In this document: positions 52,839 through 60,749 of the stretch, piece by piece
How positions within the stretch are numbered: position 1 is the stretch's first letter
Layout: each line of letters starts with the position of its first letter
From: CSP1-5 sp964558395
GTDB lineage: Bacteria > Methylomirabilota > Methylomirabilia > Methylomirabilales > CSP1-5
DNA: 64,000 nucleotides
Assembly: GCA_964558395.1 (NCBI GenBank)
Contig: CAZLDS010000010.1
Coordinates: 1 to 64,000 of the forward strand
Reading direction: 5' to 3'
Made by a program: the position numbers and the translations under genes
The notes under the pieces: generated by a model
The model's input: the letters and a program-made list of their open reading frames with translations, nothing else
Told to the model about the DNA's origin: nothing
Database searches by the model: none

Positions 52839-54020
52839 TTAACCATCTCTATTCATCGCCTCCTCGACCAGCCGAGTGAGGACCTTGTCTGAGTCAAAGT
52901 ACTCCTCGGCAATGGTGCGTGCGGCCTCGGCATGCCGGACATAGTTGCCCTCGACCTCACGGATTGCAACAGCCGCTTCCTCTACTGTCCGAAACGAGAG
53001 CACCCCTTCCCCAACAGGAATGACCACGGCGAAGCCCGTGTCCTGGACGACGACAGGCCTCCCAGCGGCCAAGTAGCAGGCGGACCGGCCGCTGAACCAG
53101 CCCGCCTGCCCTACGACGTAGCCATTTTTGGCAACCGTCCACTCGGCCATCGATGACTCGATATAGTGACGATAGGTGTCGAGGTCGGGACAGACTTCGG
53201 CCGGATTGACCAGGTGCCAGCCCTTGTGAGTCAGAAAGCTCCAAGGAGTCCGGCGTGTCCTCCCAGCTGGGTTTACAGCGAGTTCGAGGATTGTGGGGGC
53301 GACCATACCGGGTAGTTCGAGGAAACGCATGAACTCAACATCCTTCTGCCCATAGGTTTGGCCGTTATACTCAATGGGCTTGTAGCTTGTCCAATTCATG
53401 ACGGTTGTGAAGACATCACGTCGGGGCGCCGAGGGGTACCACTCCGAAAGCAAAATCGGTTTTCGCAGGGAGCGCCACAGGTGGCCCGTCGCCGGCCCAG
53501 TCTCGGAAAGGCACTCTCCATAACTGAAGTAGACATTATGGGCGTCGACTTGCTTGCGAAAATCGACCTGCCCCCGTGCCAGCTTGACCTGTGTGAAGAC
53601 GGGGTCGGTATCCACGTAAACAAGTCGAGGAATTTTCCGATAGTCCCAAGGGCGCGCAAGCGTACACGAAACATTGATGAGGAGGTCGGCAGATTCTATG
53701 GCATTTGCGCGTTCCTTGCCTGAAAGACCAAACCATTCCGCCTTGCTATGCGATCTGTCAACAAAATGGTAGGCCCACTTGTGACCCAGACCGAAACGTG
53801 ACATGACTCCGCCCAGGAAATGAACGTTGTATGTGCAATCGCCGCTAACGACACCTTCCACTGGGTTATAGGGACACTGTTCTGTATCTTCTAGGTAATA
53901 TACGTCGTGGCCGAGACGTGCTAATCCGACCACGTACTGCAAATAGTCCCACGTGACTCCCCCAAGAGGGTACTGAGCAATTAGCCCCGTGACGATAATA
54001 CGAAGTGATGAAGTCGACAT
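52839..54020 (-). CDS. GT-B-fold glycosyltransferase-like protein (copy 2)
   Basis: 393 residues resembling CgeB-type or GT1-like GT-B proteins. N-terminal IVTGLIAQYPLGGVTWDYLQYVVGL is followed by GHDVYYLED. The C-terminal half has HYIESSMAEWTVAKNGYVVG and SACYLAAGRPVVVQDTGF, with VGEGVLSFRTVEEA typical of nucleotide-sugar binding. It is a close paralogue of the gene at 55611; long stretches are nearly identical at DNA level, so the duplication is recent or maintained by gene conversion. Donor and acceptor are unknown. Confidence 0.7.
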   Translation of the reverse strand: MSTSSLRIIVTGLIAQYPLGGVTWDYLQYVVGLARLGHDVYYLEDTEQCPYNPVEGVVSGDCTYNVHFLGGVMSRFGLGHKWAYHFVDRSHSKAEWFGLSGKERANAIESADLLINVSCTLARPWDYRKIPRLVYVDTDPVFTQVKLARGQVDFRKQVDAHNVYFSYGECLSETGPATGHLWRSLRKPILLSEWYPSAPRRDVFTTVMNWTSYKPIEYNGQTYGQKDVEFMRFLELPGMVAPTILELAVNPAGRTRRTPWSFLTHKGWHLVNPAEVCPDLDTYRHYIESSMAEWTVAKNGYVVGQAGWFSGRSACYLAAGRPVVVQDTGFAVVIPVGEGVLSFRTVEEAAVAIREVEGNYVRHAEAARTIAEEYFDSDKVLTRLVEEAMNRDG

Positions 54021-54061
54021 GGAAGCTTCCCGTTGAATTCGTCTCCAGCGCTGACCCGAGA

Positions 54062-54172
54062 ATCCGGCCCTATTGAACTACCCCCATGCAAGCACGCGGC
54101 TCGGTAAGCGGCTCTTTTCAGCGCCCTTGAAACCTCCTGCTGATCTCCCCGGTTATCCCCAAAGGGGAATGC
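54062..54172 (-). pseudogene. Relic of a polysaccharide deacetylase 3' part
   Basis: This stretch encodes AFPFGDNRGDQQEVSRALKR and AAYRAACLHGGSSIGP. It aligns with FAFPYGDNGGDQQEVTRALK and YRAACLYGGGPIS of the intact deacetylase at 56886-57623. Neither the upstream three quarters of that gene nor a proper end is present. Confidence 0.7.
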
Positions 54173-54184
54173 AATTGAACTGAT

Positions 54185-54283
54185 TTACCGACGGCCTCTC
54201 GATGCCACCATCAGCTTCGGCCGAATCTCAGTCTCTTCGGCGAGGCGCGATCCAAAACCGCCCGCAAGAATTGCGATTTTCAT
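54185..54283 (-). pseudogene. Relic of an rfbF 5' end
   Basis: ATG at 54283, with GAGGTG upstream, codes MKIAILAGGFGSRLAEETEI and RPKLMV, then stops at TAA 54185. It matches the N-terminus of glucose-1-phosphate cytidylyltransferases such as the intact gene at 47469-48239. Only 32 codons remain. Confidence 0.75.
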
Positions 54284-54303
54284 CTGACACCTCTCTCATC
54301 CAT

Positions 54304-55587
54304 TTATGCATCTTCTTTGGTAGTTGTCGGCGAAACGAGTGACCCCAAGTCGAACACCACCACCCGATCAGTTTCCAATACGCAACAATACTTCGCACGA
54401 AGATGACTGTAGAATCGGGAGTAGTAATCACGCCACCAGAAGGCCGGCCATGGCAAAACAAAAAAGTTCGCTCCGGATCGACGCAAACGTTCGAGTTCGC
54501 CGATTGCAGTATCGTCGTCTGGTGGCGGCCCCCAATAGATGCCATCTTTTTCAAGGAATGGGATAGTTTGTCGCTCACCGAAAACCTCTGTCTCGAGCGT
54601 TTCCTCATCGACAAGAATAAATGTATCGCCCAAAGGGATCACTGAGTTGATGTCATACGATATCGGATCCAGCCGCTTAAGCCAATTTATCCCGAGGCCA
54701 GAGACCTGTTCTGTGGCCACTATCACATCGCTTAATAGCCCCTGTTTGTGTCGTGTTATCCATCTTACCATTTCGTTGTAGCACCGCACTCGTCCTCGCC
54801 AACTCAGTGGTGCCCGCCCAATGCCGAGCGTGTGTTCACTGAGCAGCCTCCATCTCGGAAAGATAATCTTACCCGCCCTTTTCGGGTCGTAGCAGACGAT
54901 GGCATCCCGGGGTTTACGCCAATTATAGGCACGAATCGATTTTGCCTTGTGTTCTCGTTGCAGGAAAAGAACCTCAGGGATTTCATAAAAGCGACCAAAG
55001 AGACTCAATCCACTCAATAGCGGACGATCATTGCCTGGAAAATTGCCAAGCAGTCGTGTTTTTCTCAGGACATCCGCCCGTACCACGCCCCAGACGAAGA
55101 AGGTTTCTTTCAATGCTAAAGCCTCTCGAAATCTCCTGTGCGCTACTTCCGATCCAACGTCTGTTCCGGCATTCCATATTTTTATCCACTGTCCGTTCTC
55201 ATCAATGTTTGCCGTTCTTGAGTGACATAAGACCACAGAAGAATCCTCGTCCAGCACGCGAACACATCTTGCCAAGTAATCGGGTTGACAAACGTCATCG
55301 TGCGCAGCCCATTTGAAATATTGGCTTGACGCCAAGTTAAACACTCTCGTGAAGTTGCCGGAAGCACCGATGTTCTCGTGATTCCGAAAGTAACGGACTC
55401 GGTGATCTTGAGCTGCGTGGGCTTGACATATTGCTTCGGTTCGATCCGTCGACGCGTTATCAGAAATGATGAGTTCGAAATCATCGAAAGTTTGCACGAG
55501 AAGGGATTCAATGGCTTTCTCCAAAAAGTTTTCCCCATTGTAGACAGGAAGACCGATGCTCACCCGGGGGTTACGATGGACGCGCAT
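54304..55587 (-). CDS. GT2 glycosyltransferase with shared C-terminal module (copy 1)
   Basis: 427 residues, paralogous to the GT2 at 49246. The GT2 core shows VSIGLPVYNGENFLEKAIE, FELIISDNASTDRTEAIC and YFKWAAHDDVCQPDYL. The C-terminal module (about 313-427) has PFLEKDGIYWGPPPDD, FWWRDYYSRFYSHL and RVVVFDL. ATG at 55587 is chosen over GTG 55590. It follows the GT-B copy 1 gene by 23 bases, so donor-handling and transfer steps may be coupled. It is followed by the two gene relics. Confidence 0.8.
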   Translation of the reverse strand: MRVHRNPRVSIGLPVYNGENFLEKAIESLLVQTFDDFELIISDNASTDRTEAICQAHAAQDHRVRYFRNHENIGASGNFTRVFNLASSQYFKWAAHDDVCQPDYLARCVRVLDEDSSVVLCHSRTANIDENGQWIKIWNAGTDVGSEVAHRRFREALALKETFFVWGVVRADVLRKTRLLGNFPGNDRPLLSGLSLFGRFYEIPEVLFLQREHKAKSIRAYNWRKPRDAIVCYDPKRAGKIIFPRWRLLSEHTLGIGRAPLSWRGRVRCYNEMVRWITRHKQGLLSDVIVATEQVSGLGINWLKRLDPISYDINSVIPLGDTFILVDEETLETEVFGERQTIPFLEKDGIYWGPPPDDDTAIGELERLRRSGANFFVLPWPAFWWRDYYSRFYSHLRAKYCCVLETDRVVVFDLGSLVSPTTTKEDA

Positions 55588-55610
55588 CACTTGTTTTCCC
55601 CATTATCTGC

Positions 55611-56843
55611 CTAGTCCTCCAAATATTTGGATGCCTGGAGCAACCCTCCGCCTGTGGGCGACTCATCGGTTGCCGGAGCCGGTGCAGAGCGCATCGCCCC
55701 CTGGATCAACCGTGTGAGGACCTTGTGTGAGTCAAAATAGTCCTCGGCGATGGCACGCGCGGCCTTCGCATGGCGTGCATAGTTGCGCTCAACCTCACGG
55801 ATTGCGGCAACCGCTTCCTCCAGTGTACGAAACGGCAAAATACCTTCACCTACGGGAAGGACTGGGGCGAATCCGGTATCCTGAACAACCACGGGACGTC
55901 CCACGGCCAGGTAGCAGGCTGAACGTTCACTGAACCAACCAGGTTGCCCTACGACATAGCCATTTTTGGCAACCGTCCACTCGGCCATCGATGACTCGAT
56001 ATAGTGACGATAGCTGTCGAGGTCGGGACACACTTCGGCCGGGTTGACCAGGTGCCAGCCCTTGTGAGTCAGGAGGGTCCAAGGAGTCCGGCGCCTCTTG
56101 CCAGCTGGGTTTACAGCTAGTTCGAGAACTGTAGGCGTTACCATACGGGGTAGTTCGAGAAAACGCATGAATTCAACATCTTTCTGTCCATAGGATTGGC
56201 CTCGGTAAGTCACCTCCCTATAGCTTGTCCAGTTCATAATAGTCGTGAAGACGTCGCGTACCGGCCTCGAATATCGCCACTCCGAAAGCACAATCGGTTT
56301 TCTCATTGGACGCCACTGGTGCCCCGTCGCCGGTACAGTCTCGGAAAGGCACTCTCCATAACTGAAGTGGACATCATGGGCGTCGACTTGCTTGCGAAAA
56401 TCCGCTTGCCCTTTCGCCAACTTGACCTGTGTGAAGACGGGATCGGTATCCACGCAAACAAGTCGACGAATTTTCCGATAGTCCCAAGGCCGTTCAAGCG
56501 AACAAGATATATTGATCAGAAGATCTGCGGATTCTATAAGCGCTTCTCGTTTCGCTTTCTCTAGACCGAACCATTGCGATTTCCACGGAAAACGATATGC
56601 CCACTTCTTTTCTAGTCCGAACTGTTTCATAACCTTTGCGAGGTACTCGACGTTGAACGCACAACCCCTAGACACGCCTCCTTCCTCGGGGTTATAGGGC
56701 CATTGGCCGGTGTCTTCCAGGTAATAGACGTCGTGACCGAGACGTGCTAATCCGACCACGTATTGCAAATAGTCCCACGTGACTCCCCCGAGAGGATACT
56801 GAGCAATTAGGCCCGTCACAATGATGCGCAGTCCGGAACTCAT
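55611..56843 (-). CDS. GT-B-fold glycosyltransferase-like protein (copy 1)
   Basis: 410 residues, the partner paralogue of the gene at 52839, with the same IVTGLIAQYPLGGVTWDYLQ opening, HYIESSMAEWTVAKNGYVVG and a C-terminal SACYLAVGRPVVVQDTGF block. The extra 17 C-terminal residues (ATDESPTGGGLLQASK) are absent in copy 2. ATG at 56843 is preferred over GTG 56846. It lies 42 bases downstream of the polysaccharide deacetylase gene. Confidence 0.7.
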   Translation of the reverse strand: MSSGLRIIVTGLIAQYPLGGVTWDYLQYVVGLARLGHDVYYLEDTGQWPYNPEEGGVSRGCAFNVEYLAKVMKQFGLEKKWAYRFPWKSQWFGLEKAKREALIESADLLINISCSLERPWDYRKIRRLVCVDTDPVFTQVKLAKGQADFRKQVDAHDVHFSYGECLSETVPATGHQWRPMRKPIVLSEWRYSRPVRDVFTTIMNWTSYREVTYRGQSYGQKDVEFMRFLELPRMVTPTVLELAVNPAGKRRRTPWTLLTHKGWHLVNPAEVCPDLDSYRHYIESSMAEWTVAKNGYVVGQPGWFSERSACYLAVGRPVVVQDTGFAPVLPVGEGILPFRTLEEAVAAIREVERNYARHAKAARAIAEDYFDSHKVLTRLIQGAMRSAPAPATDESPTGGGLLQASKYLED

Positions 56844-56885
56844 CACGGGTTACCCTTCGAGATCACTCTCACGTCGTGTGTGAAT

Positions 56886-57623
56886 TCATCCTTGCTCTAG
56901 CACCGTTCCCAGACCCGTATTGGGCCCCATTGCCACTCGGGCCAAACGATAACGATCCACGATCGGCAAGGAAATCGGACCGCCCCCGTACAAGCACGCC
57001 GCTCGGTAACCGGCCTTTTTCAGCGCCCGTGTGACTTCCTGCTGATCTCCGCCATTGTCCCCATAGGGGAATGCAAAGACCTCGACGGGCTTACCTAGAT
57101 TGGACTCCAGCACAACTTTCGATTGAAGCAGTTCCTCCTCCCGCTCAGCTAGGTCGAGCTTAGAAAACCACCGGTGTGAGGCCCCGTGGGACTGGATAGA
57201 GATCCCCCATCGCTCCAGTTCCCGTAAATCCTCCCAATCACAAATCGCTTCCCACGGCTCCGTGCCCTGATCAAACGTGTTACGCTTTCCAATGTAGTCA
57301 GTGGGCACAAAGAGTACCGCTGGATATCCGAACTGGCGCAGCCAGGGAAGTGCCACCTCCCGCACCGATCGGTAGCCGTCATCGAATGTCAGCAGCGCAG
57401 ACCGCTCTGGTAAACTGTCCGGCGCCTCCAGACCGCCGAAAAATCGGGTAACGTCGAGGACCTGCCAGCCATCTTTCCGCAGATAGCTTAGGTAGCCGAC
57501 AAATGTCTCTTCTGATATGTAGAACCAACTCTTCCAACCCCCGGGCGCCGGCTCGCCGATCTTGTGGAAGCCTAAGATCGCCAATGTCCGACCGCGGAAT
57601 TTGTTGCTCACACGGGAACTCAT
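56886..57623 (-). CDS. Polysaccharide deacetylase (CE4/NodB-like)
   Basis: 245 residues. The NodB-type motifs are ALLTFDDGYRSV (metal-binding DD of TFDDG), IQSHGASHRWF (HxxxH-like) and FAFPYGDN. These hydrolases remove N- or O-acetyl groups from polysaccharides. There is no signal peptide, so it may act on cytoplasmic, lipid-linked intermediates. It starts 28 bases after the GT-B gene at 57652. A fragment of a second copy is at 54062. Confidence 0.85.
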   Translation of the reverse strand: MSSRVSNKFRGRTLAILGFHKIGEPAPGGWKSWFYISEETFVGYLSYLRKDGWQVLDVTRFFGGLEAPDSLPERSALLTFDDGYRSVREVALPWLRQFGYPAVLFVPTDYIGKRNTFDQGTEPWEAICDWEDLRELERWGISIQSHGASHRWFSKLDLAEREEELLQSKVVLESNLGKPVEVFAFPYGDNGGDQQEVTRALKKAGYRAACLYGGGPISLPIVDRYRLARVAMGPNTGLGTVLEQG

Positions 57624-57651
57624 AGTCTGGTTCTCGCACCACGGCGGGCTT

Positions 57652-58782
57652 TTATGCTAGTGCCCGCTCCAATACCCCTTTGACGACCTTCGTAGCATTG
57701 AAGTGCTCTTCCGCTAGTGCTCGAGCGAGTCTGCATTGCTGGTCGTAATTCCCTGCCACAGTCTCTAAGTAGCGCACTGCCTCATCTAGATCGCGAAAGC
57801 GAAACAGACCTGCGGAATCTGGGAGAAATCGGCTTGGACCCGTGTGCTGGATGACGGCTGGCTTCCCACTCGCCAGGTAGCACAGGGTTCGGTCACTGAT
57901 CCAGGCGTTTTGTAGGCGTATGCAAGAGGGCTTCGCACAACTAAATTCGCCCCGGGAGCTCTGAATGTAATGCTGATAGTCCCACGGGGTGGCTGTAATC
58001 TCGTGGGCTTCTCTCACTTGCCAACCCCGTTGGAGGAGAGCAACCCGCTCGTCATCGCATCCCCTTAAGTGTAACGCCAGTTCCAAAAGCTGAGTCGTCC
58101 TGCTCGGTAATTCGAGGAATGGAAGAAACGCGGTCCGCTTGTCATTCGGATAACTCTCGTTTCCACAGTCAACCCAGTCCCTCATGATCCAGTTCGACAC
58201 GGTGGTAAACGGGGCACCCTCCGCTGCGGGGTACGGAGCCCACCAGTCAAGGGCCACACACGGTGGGGTATACTGCCACTTCAGCCCGCAATCCGGAAAC
58301 CGGGCCGTTGGCTGACCGACTGCTTCACCGATCGTAAAGTATGCATCGTGTATTGGCACCTCGATTTGTCCCCTGCTCATCCAGTGCTGCGTTAAGCCGG
58401 GATCAATATCCAGCATGGCTGATCGACGGAACCGTCTCACGAGGTCTGTGGGGAGTTCGTACGATAGGTTCAGAAGCAGGTCAGCCTCGGCCGCGGCTTC
58501 GAGTGGAACGCGACCTTCCGGCACGGTAAACTGCAGTGGGTCATCAGTCGATGCGCACAGTGCCAAAGAGTCTCCAAGATTGTATCGCGCCAATCGGTTC
58601 TTGAGTATAATCACCTTGGTCCGAACTTCCTCTGGAGGAGCAGCCGGCATTACCGACTCCAGCCAGATCACCCGACAGCCGAGCACGCGCAGACCCAAAG
58701 CCCAGTTGAGATAAACCCACAAATGGCCCCCGGCGTTAGAATGCCTCAGTGTTCTGGCTGCGAGCCACACCGTGGGACCCAT
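57652..58782 (-). CDS. Diverged GT-B-fold glycosyltransferase-like protein
   Basis: 376 residues with the same order of segments as the GT-B copies 1 and 2, but only distant similarity: N-terminal GHLWVYLNWALGLRVLGCRVIWLE, middle MLDIDPGLTQHWMSRGQIE, and C-terminal HYIQSSRGEFSCAKPSC, LCYLASGKPAVIQHTGPSRF and GLFRFRDLDEAVRYLE. This layout suggests a common ancestral enzyme. AGGAAGGCT precedes the ATG at 58782. It is the first of the glycosyltransferase run after the ABC exporter. Confidence 0.65.
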   Translation of the reverse strand: MGPTVWLAARTLRHSNAGGHLWVYLNWALGLRVLGCRVIWLESVMPAAPPEEVRTKVIILKNRLARYNLGDSLALCASTDDPLQFTVPEGRVPLEAAAEADLLLNLSYELPTDLVRRFRRSAMLDIDPGLTQHWMSRGQIEVPIHDAYFTIGEAVGQPTARFPDCGLKWQYTPPCVALDWWAPYPAAEGAPFTTVSNWIMRDWVDCGNESYPNDKRTAFLPFLELPSRTTQLLELALHLRGCDDERVALLQRGWQVREAHEITATPWDYQHYIQSSRGEFSCAKPSCIRLQNAWISDRTLCYLASGKPAVIQHTGPSRFLPDSAGLFRFRDLDEAVRYLETVAGNYDQQCRLARALAEEHFNATKVVKGVLERALA

Positions 58783-58898
58783 AGAGCCTTCCTCATCACA
58801 AAGAATGGACTAGTGTCCCTGTACCACCGGTACGGTGTGACTGGAGCTTAGTCCACGTCATAACGGCCATATGTTCAAGAAAACGAGTACGTATGATC

Positions 58899-60725
58899 TC
58901 AATCGCTACTCGCTTGGGCACCCGTTGGGTTCCCACGAAGCGCCGCGTCGCGTCCGCCGGACACAAAAACACCGCTAGCGGCTGTTACCATGGCCGATGT
59001 CAGAGACATGAGCCGTCCTTTACCGATCACCAATAGGACATTGCAAGTCTTCAGCGTGCTCGACCGATGTGAGATGATGAACGTCGTGCGGCCCTGCATG
59101 AGCCGCTCCATTGCCCCCATGATCGCGGCTTCGGTCCTGATATCGACGGAGCTACTGGGCTCGTCGAGGATGAGGATGGGAGAGTCCTTCAGAAAGGCAC
59201 GGGCGAGCGCGATTCGCTGGCGTTCACCGCCGGAGAGGGTCAAACCGCGTTCACCGACCTGGGTCTCGTAGGCGTGCGGCAAACGGACGATGAACTCGTG
59301 GGCATTGGCCGCTTTCGCTGCCGCCATGATATCGCCGTCGCTGGCGTTCGGGCGAGCGTAGGCAATGTTCTCGGCGATGGTGGTAGAGAACAGCACCGGC
59401 TCCTGTAAGACGATGGCAAACTGTTTACGCAAGTCCTCCAACCTGTAACCGCGAATATCGATACCATCGAGCAGAATTTGCCCGACAGTAGGATCGTAGA
59501 AGCGCGTGAGGAGACTGATGAGAGTGGTCTTTCCCGCGCCGGTCACACCCATAATGCCCACGCGGGTGCCGGGAGCAATGTCGAATGAAATGTCGTGCAA
59601 GACCCCTTGTCCGCCAGGATAGGCGAAGGATACATCACAGAAGGCGATAGCGCCTACCGCCCGCGCCAGCGGCCGGGCATCGGGTCTTTCAACAACATCT
59701 TGCACCTCGTCCAGAATCGTAAAAGTCCGCCCAGCGCTCACAAGCGATGCTTGCAAATCTGTCATCTTCTTGCTGATAATCTGCAAAGGGCTGTAGAGCT
59801 GCGCCAGATAGGCCATCACAATTAGTAAATCTCCTAAGGTAAGCTCACCCGACTGGACGTGGTGGACCCCGATGAAAAGGACTGCCGCTGTCCCTGTCGC
59901 AATGGTGAGTCCGGTCAGGATATCGAACTCACCTCGCATCAAGGCAAGGCGAATTTGTCCCCGCATACCTTCTCTGGAGTGGCTGAGGAACCGCTCTTCT
60001 TCTCGATCTTCCTGACCAAATGCCTTGACGACGCGGAGAGCAGCCAGCGTCTCCTGCACCACTGCCATCGCGAAGCTCTCGATTTCTTTAAGCTTTGACC
60101 ACTCGCTCCGAAGACGTCGGCGAAAGATTTGTGTGATAAGGAACAAGACAGGAGAAACCGTCATCGCGACCACGGCCAACTCCCAGTCAATCCGGGCTGT
60201 GATATAGATCATCCCGACGAGGGTAAATCCTGCTGTGATGAAAGGAATGACGCCGTGGACCGCAATCCACTGAATGGAAGGAGCATCATGCTGGATACGG
60301 TAAGTGGAGTCGGACGTCCCCTTTGCGTCGTGGTAAGAAATCGAGAGGCGCTGCATGTAGCGGAAGAGGTGGGCCCGAAATGATAGTACCAACTTTTCGC
60401 CCGTGTACGTTTCCAGCAATGAGCTCGCGAACCCTCGCATATACACGAGAAACGCAATCATTAGCAAGAGCCCAATCGCAAATGCGAGTGTACCGGCGTT
60501 GGAGCGTGACACCGCTCCGGGCATCAGGGGGTCGAGAAATGCGGGCAGCGGATGGGAGCCGATGGCACTGTCGACGACAATCTTGAGCGGCAGCGGGGTG
60601 AGAAGCGCCAGGGGAGTCGACAGCAGGTTGAGCACTAAGATGCCCGTTATGTGAGGCCAATAGGGGCGTGCCTCGTTTAGCAGCCGCCGGTAGAGCTTGA
60701 AGTCAGCGTACTTGCCGCTGGCCAT
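58899..60725 (-). CDS. MsbA-like ABC exporter (permease-ATPase fusion)
   Basis: 608 residues. Residues about 20-320 are the six-helix ABC transporter domain. The ATPase follows with Walker A GVTGAGKTT, Q-loop region FAIVLQEPVLFS, the signature LSGGERQRIALARA, Walker B ILILDEPSSSVD (Ser instead of the usual Thr after DEP) and the H-loop FIISHRSST. It would export lipid-linked polysaccharide or a glycolipid across the inner membrane. GGGAG precedes the ATG at 60725. It lies 24 bases downstream of the GH-GT gene. Confidence 0.85.
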   Translation of the reverse strand: MASGKYADFKLYRRLLNEARPYWPHITGILVLNLLSTPLALLTPLPLKIVVDSAIGSHPLPAFLDPLMPGAVSRSNAGTLAFAIGLLLMIAFLVYMRGFASSLLETYTGEKLVLSFRAHLFRYMQRLSISYHDAKGTSDSTYRIQHDAPSIQWIAVHGVIPFITAGFTLVGMIYITARIDWELAVVAMTVSPVLFLITQIFRRRLRSEWSKLKEIESFAMAVVQETLAALRVVKAFGQEDREEERFLSHSREGMRGQIRLALMRGEFDILTGLTIATGTAAVLFIGVHHVQSGELTLGDLLIVMAYLAQLYSPLQIISKKMTDLQASLVSAGRTFTILDEVQDVVERPDARPLARAVGAIAFCDVSFAYPGGQGVLHDISFDIAPGTRVGIMGVTGAGKTTLISLLTRFYDPTVGQILLDGIDIRGYRLEDLRKQFAIVLQEPVLFSTTIAENIAYARPNASDGDIMAAAKAANAHEFIVRLPHAYETQVGERGLTLSGGERQRIALARAFLKDSPILILDEPSSSVDIRTEAAIMGAMERLMQGRTTFIISHRSSTLKTCNVLLVIGKGRLMSLTSAMVTAASGVFVSGGRDAALRGNPTGAQASSD

Positions 60726-60749
60726 TATACTCTCCCATCTCTTGGGTGA

